27,458 nt of DNA, taken from positions 1 through 27,458 of the IMG/VR virus record IMGVR_UViG_3300022169_000024. One strand, written 5' to 3'. Both the position numbers and the translations under genes were made by a program. Source of the stretch: a virus. Below the pieces are notes generated by a model. It saw only the letters and a program-made list of their open reading frames with translations, was not told the origin of the DNA and searched no databases. Below, piece after piece: positions 6,944-14,732 of this stretch (the stretch's first letter is position 1; each line of letters opens with the position of its first letter).

Positions 6944-7434
6944 CCTTCAAAACTTGCGTCTTTGTCAGGGTATACATCCGAATTTGCATTGGTGTAATAC
7001 TCTGGAAATTTAGTTGATGCATTAAAGCTCATATATTCAATGAATCTTTCAGTATAATACTGAGCAATATTTCTTTCTTTTTCCATTAAGAAATCAACCT
7101 CGTCTTTTTCAACGTTTTGTGAGTTCTCGCTATTATGCTTATAGATGCCCTTATTTGCGATTGTATATGCTGCAAAGGGTAAGTACTCAACCATTGCCCA
7201 ATGTATCAGCATAGGCTTTATATAGTCCGTTACAAGGCTTAAATAGTCTCCAGCTAATGTGCTACCTTCAATATCTGCTTCTATTTTATTAAATAAGTCG
7301 CTTCCTAGATAATTCTGAATGTGAATATCTTGTGCTATTTTTATATATTGAATAAACTTGTCAGTATCCACCCCACCGTTTACCGATGTGAATTTAACTA
7401 AGTCTTTTCTTGTTATGAATAATCCTTGTGCCAT
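6931..7434 (-). CDS. Head-tail connector protein (DUF6712-like)
   Basis: The 167-residue, mostly helical protein begins MAQGLFITRKDLVKFTSVNG and resembles the DUF6712-type connector proteins of Bacteroidota phages. These sit beside the portal gene and replace the gp6-like adaptor. The phrase DTDKFIQYIKIAQDIHIQNY (about 23-42) matches the typical first helix pair. It starts 1 bp after the portal stop. A role in joining portal to neck is inferred from family memory and context. No enzymatic motif is visible. Confidence 0.65.
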   Translation of the reverse strand: MAQGLFITRKDLVKFTSVNGGVDTDKFIQYIKIAQDIHIQNYLGSDLFNKIEADIEGSTLAGDYLSLVTDYIKPMLIHWAMVEYLPFAAYTIANKGIYKHNSENSQNVEKDEVDFLMEKERNIAQYYTERFIEYMSFNASTKFPEYYTNANSDVYPDKDASFEGWVL

Positions 7435-7435
7435 A

Positions 7436-9175
7436 TTATTTATTTACAAATCCTTGATTTGGCATATCAACTGGTCTAGTCGCTACCTTTTTATCGTTTG
7501 TTTCAGGTTTAAAACCTTCCTTCTTAGCTTGATTTACACTTACCTCAGCGTTTGGATTTCCAACATCAGGAGTTACGCCTTCTGCTTTTGCCATATACGT
7601 TTTACGCATCCAGAAATGATGACAAGCACCACCGCCTTTGTAAAGCCAAAGATCATAAGTAGCTGCTCCACCTTTACCCCAACCTGCATTTACAGGTTTT
7701 TTGCTCATTTGTTGTATATCTTCTTTTCTGTATATTTTTTTAGCGGATACCATTTTCTTGCAAAATTCTCTGCTATTAGATTGAGTTCTTAATGGTGCAT
7801 ATTGATAGCGAACTCTAAATTTTACTCCTTCTTTGTTTTCGCCATCTTGTTCACTTTTGGCATTTGACCTTGCGCTACCTGTAGAAGCTAAACCAATCAT
7901 TTTGTCTAAAGCTTCTTCTTGGTCATAATCAACTGGTCTTTCATCTACTAAATCCCATTCTTCTAAATTTTCATCTTCGCCAAACTCTTCAAGTAGTTCA
8001 AACATTTCGTTATCTTCAAACGACTGCTCCTCCTTAGACATTTTAACGCCTGTTTCCTGCTCCCTAGCTTCGTCAGTGATGGCATTATCGGTTTCTATAA
8101 ATTCCAGCGGCTGAGACGTCTTAAAATACAATTTAAGGCTAATACCATTAACAGCTAGTATGTCATCCATTGCATCAGTGATTAAATCCTGATATGGTTT
8201 AATAGTAACGTTGTTAAATAGTAGTGAAGCAGTTTTTATTTCGTCTGCGTTGTTTCCTAGTCCAGAATTACCATCTCTAATACCTAAAAGTAATGGCGAA
8301 GTAATACGGTGTGACACCATAAGCTTACCAGTACATTCATTTGAAAGGTATTCGTAATGAGCAGGAGCATCATTTAAAGGAACGTCATCAATTGTTGTTT
8401 TGCTTTCTGCATTGTTGTTAAAAGCAATAATAACCTTTTCGCCTCTTGCACCTGATAGCTTGTGCATTACATCAGATTTAATCTGAAGTTGTTTTTCCCT
8501 ATCTGGTACACCGTTATTAAAATTGACTACTTTAGTTCCGCTAAAACCATTTTGTACATCATTGATAAGGTAGTCTGATATTTCGTTTTCTAGTTCTGCG
8601 TAAGCTAACCCCCCCTGATAATCTACAGGAGCGTAGTAATCATATCCAGAAACGTATCTTTTTATAATTTTTATTTCAGATTCCTTTCCGTTACCAAATC
8701 CAAAAGAAGCAATTCTCAAAGGCTTATCATTTGGCTTTAATTTAGACCAATCGTGAAAATAATAATAAGCTTCAATATCTCCATCTTCATTACATTTTTC
8801 AGCTCTTAAAGTTTGTCTTGGAAAGTGTTCTGATTTTACAACCTCACCATCTTTGTAAAGAACTTGAAATGATGCTTCCCCTAGTAGTTTTAAATCTAAG
8901 GAAATCTTTCTTAAACATTCATTACTAAATATTGATCTTAAAGCTGCATACTCATCTGGCTTGGAACTGCTGTTTAAAGCATCTACTCCCTTACCATATA
9001 TCATTTGACTAACTCCGTTTATAATTGCGTTATTAGTCGTTGAATTGGTGTATAAATCAATTAAATAAGAATAGTAATCGTTATCTTCACCATAATTGAC
9101 CCATTGACGTTTCTTGTCTTCCGTAATCTTAGGTCTATTGTATGATGCTAAATTAACTATGTGTAAATTATCCAT
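7436..9175 (-). CDS. Portal protein with an extra C-terminal domain
   Basis: The 579-residue product has the features of a dodecameric portal. Visible are an N-terminal region with NNAIINGVSQMIYGKGVDAL, a mid-region LGEASFQVLYKDGEV, the wing/stem segment KLMVSHRITSPLLLGIRDG, and a following long helix (ASLLFNNVTIKPYQDLITDA). Portals are usually about 400-470 residues. Here an acidic linker (about 370-440) leads to an additional module (about 455-540) with RYQYAPL, NSREFCKKM, YRKEDIQQM, GWGKGGAATYDLWLYKGG and CHHFWMRK. The extra module looks like one I associate with XkdF-type proteins of flavobacterial prophages. The ATG overlaps the upstream stop as TAATG. Confidence 0.85.
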   Translation of the reverse strand: MDNLHIVNLASYNRPKITEDKKRQWVNYGEDNDYYSYLIDLYTNSTTNNAIINGVSQMIYGKGVDALNSSSKPDEYAALRSIFSNECLRKISLDLKLLGEASFQVLYKDGEVVKSEHFPRQTLRAEKCNEDGDIEAYYYFHDWSKLKPNDKPLRIASFGFGNGKESEIKIIKRYVSGYDYYAPVDYQGGLAYAELENEISDYLINDVQNGFSGTKVVNFNNGVPDREKQLQIKSDVMHKLSGARGEKVIIAFNNNAESKTTIDDVPLNDAPAHYEYLSNECTGKLMVSHRITSPLLLGIRDGNSGLGNNADEIKTASLLFNNVTIKPYQDLITDAMDDILAVNGISLKLYFKTSQPLEFIETDNAITDEAREQETGVKMSKEEQSFEDNEMFELLEEFGEDENLEEWDLVDERPVDYDQEEALDKMIGLASTGSARSNAKSEQDGENKEGVKFRVRYQYAPLRTQSNSREFCKKMVSAKKIYRKEDIQQMSKKPVNAGWGKGGAATYDLWLYKGGGACHHFWMRKTYMAKAEGVTPDVGNPNAEVSVNQAKKEGFKPETNDKKVATRPVDMPNQGFVNK

Positions 9176-9516
9176 TATGCGAAAATAAATTCATTATCTG
9201 TGTCGTTCGATACATACTCGTTATTGTTTACTGTGTAATCAGCAACAACTTGATTAGTACAAAATATTTTATCTTTAAATATTACATCAGTTCCAGAAAG
9301 AATTGTTAGTATGTAAAAAATATCTTGTTTTACTGGAAATACTGCGTTGTATCTATTGTAATATAGTTCTTGAGTTATTCCTGTAGTTGCTTGGCTGTAT
9401 ACTTGTTTGTTTGTTGATTCGTTTAAAATCTTTACAGTATAAGAAGAACCACTTGTATATTCACGTGGTATGAAATCAATGTTTTGTGCTGATCCGCTTT
9501 CTTGTAGTATAATCAT
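9175..9516 (-). CDS. Small structural protein upstream of portal
   Basis: The 113-residue protein begins MIILQESGSAQNIDFIPREY and is beta-rich, with a motif SSYTVKILNESTNKQVYSQA. It looks like a small virion protein of a type seen near capsid and portal genes in flavobacterial phages, but no domain is named with confidence. Its start abuts the shared 16-base element at 9514-9529. It lies 90 bp after the preceding gene, across a strong terminator, so it probably begins a new transcription unit. Its stop overlaps the portal start. Confidence 0.65.
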   Translation of the reverse strand: MIILQESGSAQNIDFIPREYTSGSSYTVKILNESTNKQVYSQATTGITQELYYNRYNAVFPVKQDIFYILTILSGTDVIFKDKIFCTNQVVADYTVNNNEYVSNDTDNEFIFA

Positions 9517-9532
9517 ATATATACAATAATAT
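9514..9532 (-). promoter_or_regulatory. Shared start-proximal element (copy 1)
   Basis: On the minus strand the sequence ATATTATTGTATATATATG ends in the start codon of the 113-residue gene. The 16 bases TTATTGTATATATATG are identical before the genes at 11743 and 13045. The core ATATTATTGTATA also occurs before the terminase small-subunit gene. It may be a phage-specific promoter or initiation signal for structural genes. This is inferred only from recurrence. Confidence 0.45.
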
Positions 9533-9558
9533 TTTATTGTTTTTGTTATTTATAAGAC

Positions 9559-9583
9559 AAAAAAAAGAGGGCATAAAGCCCCC
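9559..9583 (-). terminator. Intrinsic terminator after the tail-tube-like gene
   Basis: On the minus strand GGGGGC (9583-9578) pairs with GCCCTC (9572-9567, one G-U pair) around a 5-base loop. Eight Ts follow (9566-9559). It lies 24 bp beyond the stop of the 182-codon gene. Confidence 0.8.
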
Positions 9584-9606
9584 TAATTTATGAAAACATA
9601 ATCCTT

Positions 9607-10155
9607 TTATGAATTTGTTCCTACTGTTACCGTTACAGTTGCAGAACTCATCCCAGCGTAAGGATCAGCAGCAGTTGGAGCATCAACAAAATTTGCAGGA
9701 AGTTTTTCCTGTGCATTTAGTGTTAATGTGTAACCTGAAAGATCTCCCATTGCAGCTCCAGTCACTATAGTTCCACCAGTTACTTCAGCGCCATTTTCAA
9801 GACCCATAACAAATACATTTCCGTTATAATCTTCAACAGCCACGTGAGGTCTTCCGTATGCTAATAATTTAATTTCTTTGTTATCTTCTTTAGACAATTT
9901 TTTTAGTGTCAAAGTAAGTGTTTGGTCAAAGAATGTTGTACCATTTTCTCTTGAAGAAGTAATAGCTTGCTCGAAGCTAGAATTTCCTTTGAGTTCATAT
10001 TTAAAGGCAGTGAAAGTCCCTGTTAAATCCGTAATTACATCATCAGTGAGTGTTGCAGTACCTAGATCACCGAAGTCAGTGAAATAGATTGCCTTCAATC
10101 CGCCGATAACATCTTTACAGGGTTCTTTTCTACCAAGTGTTAAATCGCAAGCCAT
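9607..10155 (-). CDS. Probable major tail (tube) protein
   Basis: This 182-residue protein begins MACDLTLGRKEPCKDVIGGL, an N-terminus that recurs in flavobacterial phage structural proteins. Beta-rich segments follow: FTAFKYELKGNSSFEQAI, then GTTFFDQTLTLTLKKL, then a Thr-rich C-terminal end with a VTVTVGT pattern. The pattern and length fit a tail tube subunit. Its place right after the capsid gene, between two strong terminators, fits a highly expressed virion protein. Head decoration protein is the main alternative, since the gene lies within the head module. No motif decides between them. Confidence 0.6.
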   Translation of the reverse strand: MACDLTLGRKEPCKDVIGGLKAIYFTDFGDLGTATLTDDVITDLTGTFTAFKYELKGNSSFEQAITSSRENGTTFFDQTLTLTLKKLSKEDNKEIKLLAYGRPHVAVEDYNGNVFVMGLENGAEVTGGTIVTGAAMGDLSGYTLTLNAQEKLPANFVDAPTAADPYAGMSSATVTVTVGTNS

Positions 10156-10170
10156 CTGTTTTTTTGTATT

Positions 10171-10202
10171 AAAAAAGGGTGAGTAGGCTCATTGGCTCAC
10201 CC
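10171..10202 (-). terminator. Intrinsic terminator after major capsid gene
   Basis: On the minus strand GGGTGAG (10202-10196) pairs perfectly with CTCACCC (10183-10177) around a 12-base loop. Six Ts follow (10176-10171). It lies 28 bp after the capsid stop, a common place for partial termination in phage late operons. Confidence 0.8.
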
Positions 10203-10229
10203 ACCCTCTTTGGTTATTTAATTTATTTA

Positions 10230-11156
10230 CTACGAGTAAAGAACGATGTCTGAACCAATTGCGTGCTGGATTCCAGCAGTGTATCTCATAACGATTCTTA
10301 CATTTTGAGAACCATCGATGTCAGCCATATCAATTACTTTTACTTCCTGAGAATCTGAAAGTAAGCCAGTTCCAAAGAATAAGTTGCTTTTTTCAGCAGC
10401 TACCATAGTGTTTGATGTCATACCTTGACCTAAAGCAACATTGATACCATCAAATGTAAGTGCTCCACCGTTAAACCATTGTGTTCCTTTGTTGTCTGTA
10501 CCAGCAGCTCCTACGTTTGTAGCGAAGCCTCCTAATGCTCTTACATAAGCTCTGTATACGTTTGGAGCAACATAGATAGTCAAGTCTTCTGAACCGTAAA
10601 CAGTAGAAGGAATTGCATCAACTGTCAATCCAATTTTCTCGACTGCATTTGCAGCTGTTACAGCAGCACCTGCTCCTACATCGATAACATCCCCATCTGC
10701 TGCTAGAGTAGTAAGGAAACCATCAAATTCTCCAGCGGTAGCATTTGTACCAGCCCAGATTGTGTTTTCAGTTTTTTGTGCAACTTTACCAGCAACGTGA
10801 GCAATTAAGAAATCGCTGAAGCTAGAAGGTAGATCAGAAAAAGCTGAATACCCCATAGAAATTGCTTCCCAGTCAGATACGAAATCTTTCTTACACAATT
10901 GTAGGTTTACTTGGAACTCTTCAGGTTGAAGGATTCTTTCAGTTAAAGTTAAGGTAGATGTTGCAGCAAAGTCGCAAGATCCGTTAGCAACGATATCATC
11001 AGTCGCTACTTTTTTCATCACTTCTTTGAATTTTACGTTTGGCTTGATAGTGATTAAATCATTTGCCAAAGTTGAACCACTTAGAAGAGCTGCAGAAACA
11101 TATTTTCCTGCAAATTCCCCAGCATAAGTAGTCGTAATAGATGTAGTTGTCGCCAT
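10230..11156 (-). CDS. Major capsid protein (HK97 fold)
   Basis: The 308-residue product has the length and pattern of HK97-fold major capsid proteins. There is an N-terminal arm (MATTTSITTTYAGEFAGKYV), a possible E-loop/spine region with FKEVMKKVATDDIV and LTLTERILQPEEFQVNLQL, and an A-domain region with DAIPSTVYGSEDLTIYVAPN. The C-terminus has NLFFGTGLLSDSQEVKVID and RIVMRYTAGIQHAIGSDIVLYS. The phrase YVAPNVYRAYVRALGGF is typical for this fold. The gene follows a scaffold-like gene after 14 bp and is followed by a terminator, as is usual for capsid genes. No N-terminal delta domain is present, which agrees with a separate scaffold. Confidence 0.88.
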   Translation of the reverse strand: MATTTSITTTYAGEFAGKYVSAALLSGSTLANDLITIKPNVKFKEVMKKVATDDIVANGSCDFAATSTLTLTERILQPEEFQVNLQLCKKDFVSDWEAISMGYSAFSDLPSSFSDFLIAHVAGKVAQKTENTIWAGTNATAGEFDGFLTTLAADGDVIDVGAGAAVTAANAVEKIGLTVDAIPSTVYGSEDLTIYVAPNVYRAYVRALGGFATNVGAAGTDNKGTQWFNGGALTFDGINVALGQGMTSNTMVAAEKSNLFFGTGLLSDSQEVKVIDMADIDGSQNVRIVMRYTAGIQHAIGSDIVLYS

Positions 11157-11170
11157 TTTTTATTTATTTA

Positions 11171-11743
11171 TTAGTTATTTAATCTTCTTAAAACTCTATC
11201 CATTGTTGAATTGCCTTGTCTTTTTTGGCTCAATAGATTGATTTCTTGTTCGCTTTTTGCTTCAGGATTGTGCTTTACCTTTTCAACTGGTGCTTCAACC
11301 GCTGAAAGCTCTAAGTCTTTTTCTTCAACAGTTTCTTCATTAGTTTCTTCAACCTTAGACATTTCTTGCTTTTCAATAATTGCTTTGATTTCTTCAATCA
11401 TTGTTTTAACCTCTGCAAGTTCTTCTTTAGTTGCGTAAGCCAATTCTTCCTCTGCTGCTTCTACTTCTTCTTCGGCTGGTGCTTCTTCTTCAATCGCTCC
11501 GATAGATGCTATAATGCCTTCTTCTTCAACAATTAAAATTTCACCATCTTCTAAAGTGTAATCTCCAACAGGTAGAGCTACCCTATCTTCTTCGCTAACG
11601 ATAAAGACTTCTGATCCTGCTTCAAAGCTTTCACTTTCGATAACAGTTCCGTTTTCTAATGTAGCTTGTGCCAATTTTACTTCTTCTTGGAGTTCTACCC
11701 CAACAAGTTCTTTTACTTTATTTAACATATCTAGTGCTTTCAT
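11171..11743 (-). CDS. Scaffold-like acidic coiled-coil protein
   Basis: This 190-residue protein is highly acidic and helical. A small beta-rich part (about 22-80, with GSEVFIVSEEDRVALPVGDY) is followed by a Glu-rich coiled coil (about 82-130) and a basic C-terminal tail ending TMDRVLRRLNN. An acidic coiled coil with a basic capsid-binding tail, directly before the capsid gene, is the usual plan of a phage scaffold. The first part resembles a domain seen in head proteins of Bacteroidota phages. The start abuts copy 2 of the shared element. The role is inferred from composition and place. Confidence 0.65.
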   Translation of the reverse strand: MKALDMLNKVKELVGVELQEEVKLAQATLENGTVIESESFEAGSEVFIVSEEDRVALPVGDYTLEDGEILIVEEEGIIASIGAIEEEAPAEEEVEAAEEELAYATKEELAEVKTMIEEIKAIIEKQEMSKVEETNEETVEEKDLELSAVEAPVEKVKHNPEAKSEQEINLLSQKRQGNSTMDRVLRRLNN

Positions 11744-11756
11744 ATATATACAATAA
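11741..11756 (-). promoter_or_regulatory. Shared start-proximal element (copy 2)
   Basis: TTATTGTATATATATG on the minus strand, where the last three bases are the ATG of the scaffold-like gene. It is identical over 16 bases to copies at 9514-9529 and 13043-13058. Confidence 0.45.
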
Positions 11757-11780
11757 TTTAATTTATAGTTTGTTACCTTT

Positions 11781-12257
11781 TTAACTTGATTTTTTCTGTA
11801 TTATAAACCATTCAATTCCGTTGCTCCAAACTTGAATGCCTTCGTAAGCTTTATTTATTTCGTAGTAAGAATTAACTCCATCTAAATTCTGAGAACCAAA
11901 AGGTGTTAATCTTGCTTTTGTTGCTGCTACAAATGTTGAGTCTGTAATTATTCTTTTAACTCTGTTTAAGTTTTTTGCTTCAGTTGCATCTGGTAGTGTT
12001 AAAATCATAGTACCATTACCACCACTCCAACTTAAAACAAGCATTTCAGTTTCATCGTAAGTAGATGTATTTAAATCAACAGTTTGACCTGAACTTACTG
12101 TTAATGAATCAGGTGTTAAATGATTCACTATAAAATGCTGTGTTTCTTCAAGTGTAGCTTTTTTAGTTGTGCCTGAATGAACCATCGGTATCAATTCAGT
12201 GCCATCCATTTGACTAGCAGTTACAGTTGTTAATTGACTAATTTTTTTATCTGACAT
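11781..12257 (-). CDS. Head or tail fibre protein with KISQLTT motif
   Basis: The 158-residue product begins MSDKKISQLTTVTASQMDGT and continues LIPMVHSGTTKKATLEE. This is a widespread N-terminal repeat of phage fibre and appendage proteins. The remainder forms a predicted beta sandwich (SLTVSSGQTVDLNTST through GIQVWSNGIEWFIIQKKSS) that resembles the C-terminal part of other appendage proteins. The gene sits inside the head module, between a Cys-rich gene (TAATG overlap) and the scaffold, so a capsid-surface fibre is plausible. A tail appendage is the alternative. Confidence 0.65.
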   Translation of the reverse strand: MSDKKISQLTTVTASQMDGTELIPMVHSGTTKKATLEETQHFIVNHLTPDSLTVSSGQTVDLNTSTYDETEMLVLSWSGGNGTMILTLPDATEAKNLNRVKRIITDSTFVAATKARLTPFGSQNLDGVNSYYEINKAYEGIQVWSNGIEWFIIQKKSS

Positions 12258-12448
12258 TATAATAATATTTTACCGTTATCTTCTTGTAATAAAAAGTCTA
12301 TTGATTCTAAAAGCAATGCAAAATCAGTTTTAGTTATGTTTCCAATACCTTGAGCTCTTAAACTACCATCACAGCATTTGCGTGAATATGTGTTGTCCTT
12401 ACACAAACACGCTCTTTTGTCGCTAGTAGGACTTGAATATCTTTCCAT
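12257..12448 (-). CDS. Small Cys-rich protein of the head module
   Basis: This 63-residue protein begins MERYSSPTSDKRACLCKDNT and continues YSRKCCDGSLRAQGIGNI, giving a C-x-C...C-C cluster (Cys at 14, 16, 24, 25). The phrase with two vicinal Cys and LRAQGIGN is familiar from small proteins of Bacteroidota phages that sit next to head genes. It begins immediately after the XkdF-like stop and ends in a TAATG overlap with the fibre-like gene. The Cys pattern may bind metal or form disulfides. The function is unknown. Confidence 0.7.
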   Translation of the reverse strand: MERYSSPTSDKRACLCKDNTYSRKCCDGSLRAQGIGNITKTDFALLLESIDFLLQEDNGKILL

Positions 12449-13045
12449 TTAAGAAAGTAGGTTTTTAAGTTCGTTTATTACTTCTTGAGCATTTACTTCA
12501 GCTAAATCATCTTTAACTTTATCTTTTGGTCTTTCTAATTTATCTGCAAAATATCCTTCAATACTAAATCCTTTTACTTTACCTGTCTTGACGTAGGAAT
12601 TCCAAATTTCGTCATTGTTTACCTTCATTGATACCATCCAAGTGCCAACAGGTAAGCTTAGACCGTACTTTCTGCTCTTATCTTGTACCTCATCTTCTAT
12701 TATCCAAGATTCTACTGCTGATAATCCAGTTAAAGGAACTTGATGTTCTAGTGTTGAGTTGTTTTGATTGCCGTTTATAAAGAATAATTCGCTAGCCTTG
12801 CGTACTGTTTTCTTAGAAAAGTAAATATAATACTCATCTTCTCCGTTTTTACGGTAAATAGGCTTGTTAGGAATCAATGCTGCGCCTAATAATATCTTTT
12901 TTTCAGCATCAACTTCAGCAAATTTAACCTGATGGTCTTTAAGTGCAATGAAATCTTCTTCTATTGCAGGGTTTTCCACTACAGAAATCGCTTCAATTCC
13001 GATTGGATCATCTCCATCTTCTATAAATAATTCAATTATGTCCAT
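12449..13045 (-). CDS. XkdF-like putative prohead protease
   Basis: Starting at the internal Met at 13045 (MDIIELFIEDGDDPIGIEAI), the product has 198 residues and matches the XkdF domain (PF14550) of PBSX-type phages. Visible phrases are SVVENPAIEEDFIALK, LGAALIPNKPIYRKNGEDEY, STLEHQVPL and KVKGFSIEGYFADKL, ending in a short helical tail. XkdF proteins are proposed serine-type prohead proteases. The His in LEHQVPL and the Ser in KGFSIEG are the likely active-site candidates. A start at 13096 would overlap the tape-measure stop by 20 bp and add 17 unrelated residues. The shared element directly before 13045 decides the start. Scaffold and capsid genes lie downstream, as expected. Confidence 0.8.
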   Translation of the reverse strand: MDIIELFIEDGDDPIGIEAISVVENPAIEEDFIALKDHQVKFAEVDAEKKILLGAALIPNKPIYRKNGEDEYYIYFSKKTVRKASELFFINGNQNNSTLEHQVPLTGLSAVESWIIEDEVQDKSRKYGLSLPVGTWMVSMKVNNDEIWNSYVKTGKVKGFSIEGYFADKLERPKDKVKDDLAEVNAQEVINELKNLLS

Positions 13046-13058
13046 ATATATACAATAA
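13043..13058 (-). promoter_or_regulatory. Shared start-proximal element (copy 3)
   Basis: TTATTGTATATATATG on the minus strand, with the last three bases forming the ATG of the XkdF-like gene. It is identical to copies at 9514-9529 and 11741-11756 and supports 13045 as the true start. Confidence 0.45.
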
Positions 13059-13076
13059 AATTTATACTTTTTTGTT

Positions 13077-14594
13077 TTAAATTGATGCTGACTCAATAAT
13101 GTTTCTATCTAATGCTTGTGCAGAGGTTACATCTGATGCTACTATATAGGCTTTTTGTGGTTTGCTTTCTTTTTCGCCTATTGCTTGTGCTAGTTGGTTT
13201 TCTGGTGCTGCTCCTACAACGTTAAATGCTGGGGCTGATGATATTGATGGTGCGGATGCACCTCCGCCGCCTCCAGGTGTTTTAACTGACAATATACTTT
13301 TAACCGTTTTAAGACCAGAGCCTAAGATTGTTGCTGCTGATATTACTTTTTGAATTGAACCAAATGGCTCAGGGATAGTTGTTGGGCTTCTTAAAACTTC
13401 TGTAAACCCTACATAACTATTAATAGTTGCGCTTGCAATTCCAGCAGCTTTTCCAGCGGCAGATGCTTCACCAAGTATGCTAGATATTTGACCTAATGTT
13501 TCACCAGCAAGATATATCTTTTGGTCTTCTAATATTTCAGTTTGTAAAAGAGTTTCTCTTCTACCTATTTCTTCTTTGGTAGCCAGTTCTTTATTACTGT
13601 CACCTACTTTTATATTAGTTTCTATTTTAGCTAACCCTTGAGCTTTTATACTTGATACGGTTTTAACCCTTTCTGTTTCTTGGTTTTCAAGATTAAAATC
13701 CCTTATCCTTTTTTGTTCTGCCGCTTCTAATGCTAATAACTCAGTTTCTTTTTTATATATAGCTTCTTTTTCCCCAGCGTTTAATCTAAGTAAATTTATT
13801 TCTTCTTCTAGTAATCTTTTTCTTAAATCAAATAATTTTTTAGCTTCAATGCCTGCTGCTTGTGATACTGCAATTTCCCTTTCAATTTCCTTTATGATTT
13901 CAGAAGTAGCTTCTTTAACTTTTAAGGCAGCTCGTTCAGCTTCACTTGGTAATATTCCTAAAAATTCTAATATAGGTTTAGCGGCTTCAAATAAAGAATC
14001 AAAAGCACCTTTAACCGCATCAATTGCTTTACCTATAAATGGTACATTATTAACAAACCTTTTTACCCCTGCAGTAATATCATCCCAATACGCGACAATA
14101 GTTCCTAATGCCACAACAAAAACCCCTATTCCACTTGCTAATAAAGCTTTCTTTGTAGTTGTTCCAAATAATTTTGTAGCAATACCTGATTTTTTAGCTG
14201 CAATAGCAACTTGACCAAAACCTTCAGATACATCTTTTATACCTAGTCCTACTGCGATAGCGGAAGCAGCCTTTTCTTCAAAAGCTCCAAATGCTTCAGA
14301 TTCAATTCCTAAAGCACCTAATGTTCCAACTGCAGCAGATAACGATCCTCCAAATATTTTTGCAGCACCATCAGCAGCCATAATCTTATCTTCTAGATTA
14401 AAGCCTTCTATTGTGTTGTTTATTTTTTCAATCTCTTTATTTAATATTTGAGACTTTGCCGCAAGTTCTTTAAATGCATCACTATTTCTATCAACATCTT
14501 TAAGCTCTTGATTTACTTGTTCTAATTGGTCTTCTAATTGACCTAATGATTTAGAATCAACATCTAATTCTATTTTTATTTTTTTCTTAGCCAT
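13077..14594 (-). CDS. Tape measure protein
   Basis: The 505-residue protein shows tape-measure features. The N-terminus is a coiled coil (KSLGQLEDQLEQVNQELKDV) and is followed by Ala/Gly-rich helices (about 70-150). One or two hydrophobic segments follow (LASGIGVFVVALGTIVAYW, about 152-170), then long charged helices (about 215-345). The C-terminal end is Gly/Ser-rich (TPGGGGGASAPSISSAPAF). At about 1.5 Angstrom per residue it would give a tail of roughly 75 nm, so a short siphovirus-like tail is expected. It overlaps the upstream 51-codon gene by 19 bp. Confidence 0.85.
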   Translation of the reverse strand: MAKKKIKIELDVDSKSLGQLEDQLEQVNQELKDVDRNSDAFKELAAKSQILNKEIEKINNTIEGFNLEDKIMAADGAAKIFGGSLSAAVGTLGALGIESEAFGAFEEKAASAIAVGLGIKDVSEGFGQVAIAAKKSGIATKLFGTTTKKALLASGIGVFVVALGTIVAYWDDITAGVKRFVNNVPFIGKAIDAVKGAFDSLFEAAKPILEFLGILPSEAERAALKVKEATSEIIKEIEREIAVSQAAGIEAKKLFDLRKRLLEEEINLLRLNAGEKEAIYKKETELLALEAAEQKRIRDFNLENQETERVKTVSSIKAQGLAKIETNIKVGDSNKELATKEEIGRRETLLQTEILEDQKIYLAGETLGQISSILGEASAAGKAAGIASATINSYVGFTEVLRSPTTIPEPFGSIQKVISAATILGSGLKTVKSILSVKTPGGGGGASAPSISSAPAFNVVGAAPENQLAQAIGEKESKPQKAYIVASDVTSAQALDRNIIESASI

Positions 14595-14731
14595 AATTCT
14601 TTTTTGAATTGTTGATACGCTTCTTTTATAGATTCAGGATATTTGTTTTTACCTAAAGCTATTGATGTATATTTTCCGCTAGTTTCTTGTTTCTTGGCTA
14701 CTTCTAGTAAGCCTAATATATTCGCTATCAT
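14576..14731 (-). CDS. 51-residue protein before the tape measure
   Basis: The most likely start is the ATG at 14731-14729, one base after the stop of the large tail gene. It gives 51 residues beginning MIANILGLLEVAKKQETSGK and ending KKELWLRKK. An alternative start at 14767 would add 12 residues but overlap the upstream coding sequence. The protein is basic and helical, with no recognised domain. It overlaps the tape-measure start by 19 bp. A small tail-assembly factor is possible. Confidence 0.6.
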   Translation of the reverse strand: MIANILGLLEVAKKQETSGKYTSIALGKNKYPESIKEAYQQFKKELWLRKK

Positions 14732-14732
14732 T

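Noticed and set aside
7358-7792. 144-codon open frame on the plus strand
   Set aside because: It lies antisense to the portal and connector genes, which are clearly coding, and its sequence has no family features.
12449-13096. Longer start for the XkdF-like gene at 13096
   Set aside because: The added residues do not fit the family, overlap the tape-measure stop, and the shared start element lies directly before 13045.
13162-13353. 63-codon Pro-rich open frame on the plus strand
   Set aside because: It is antisense to the Gly/Ser-rich end of the tape measure. The Pro run is simply the complement of Gly codons.
13849-14214. 121-codon open frame on the plus strand
   Set aside because: It is antisense to the tape-measure gene and reflects the low stop frequency opposite Ala/Lys/Glu-rich coding sequence.
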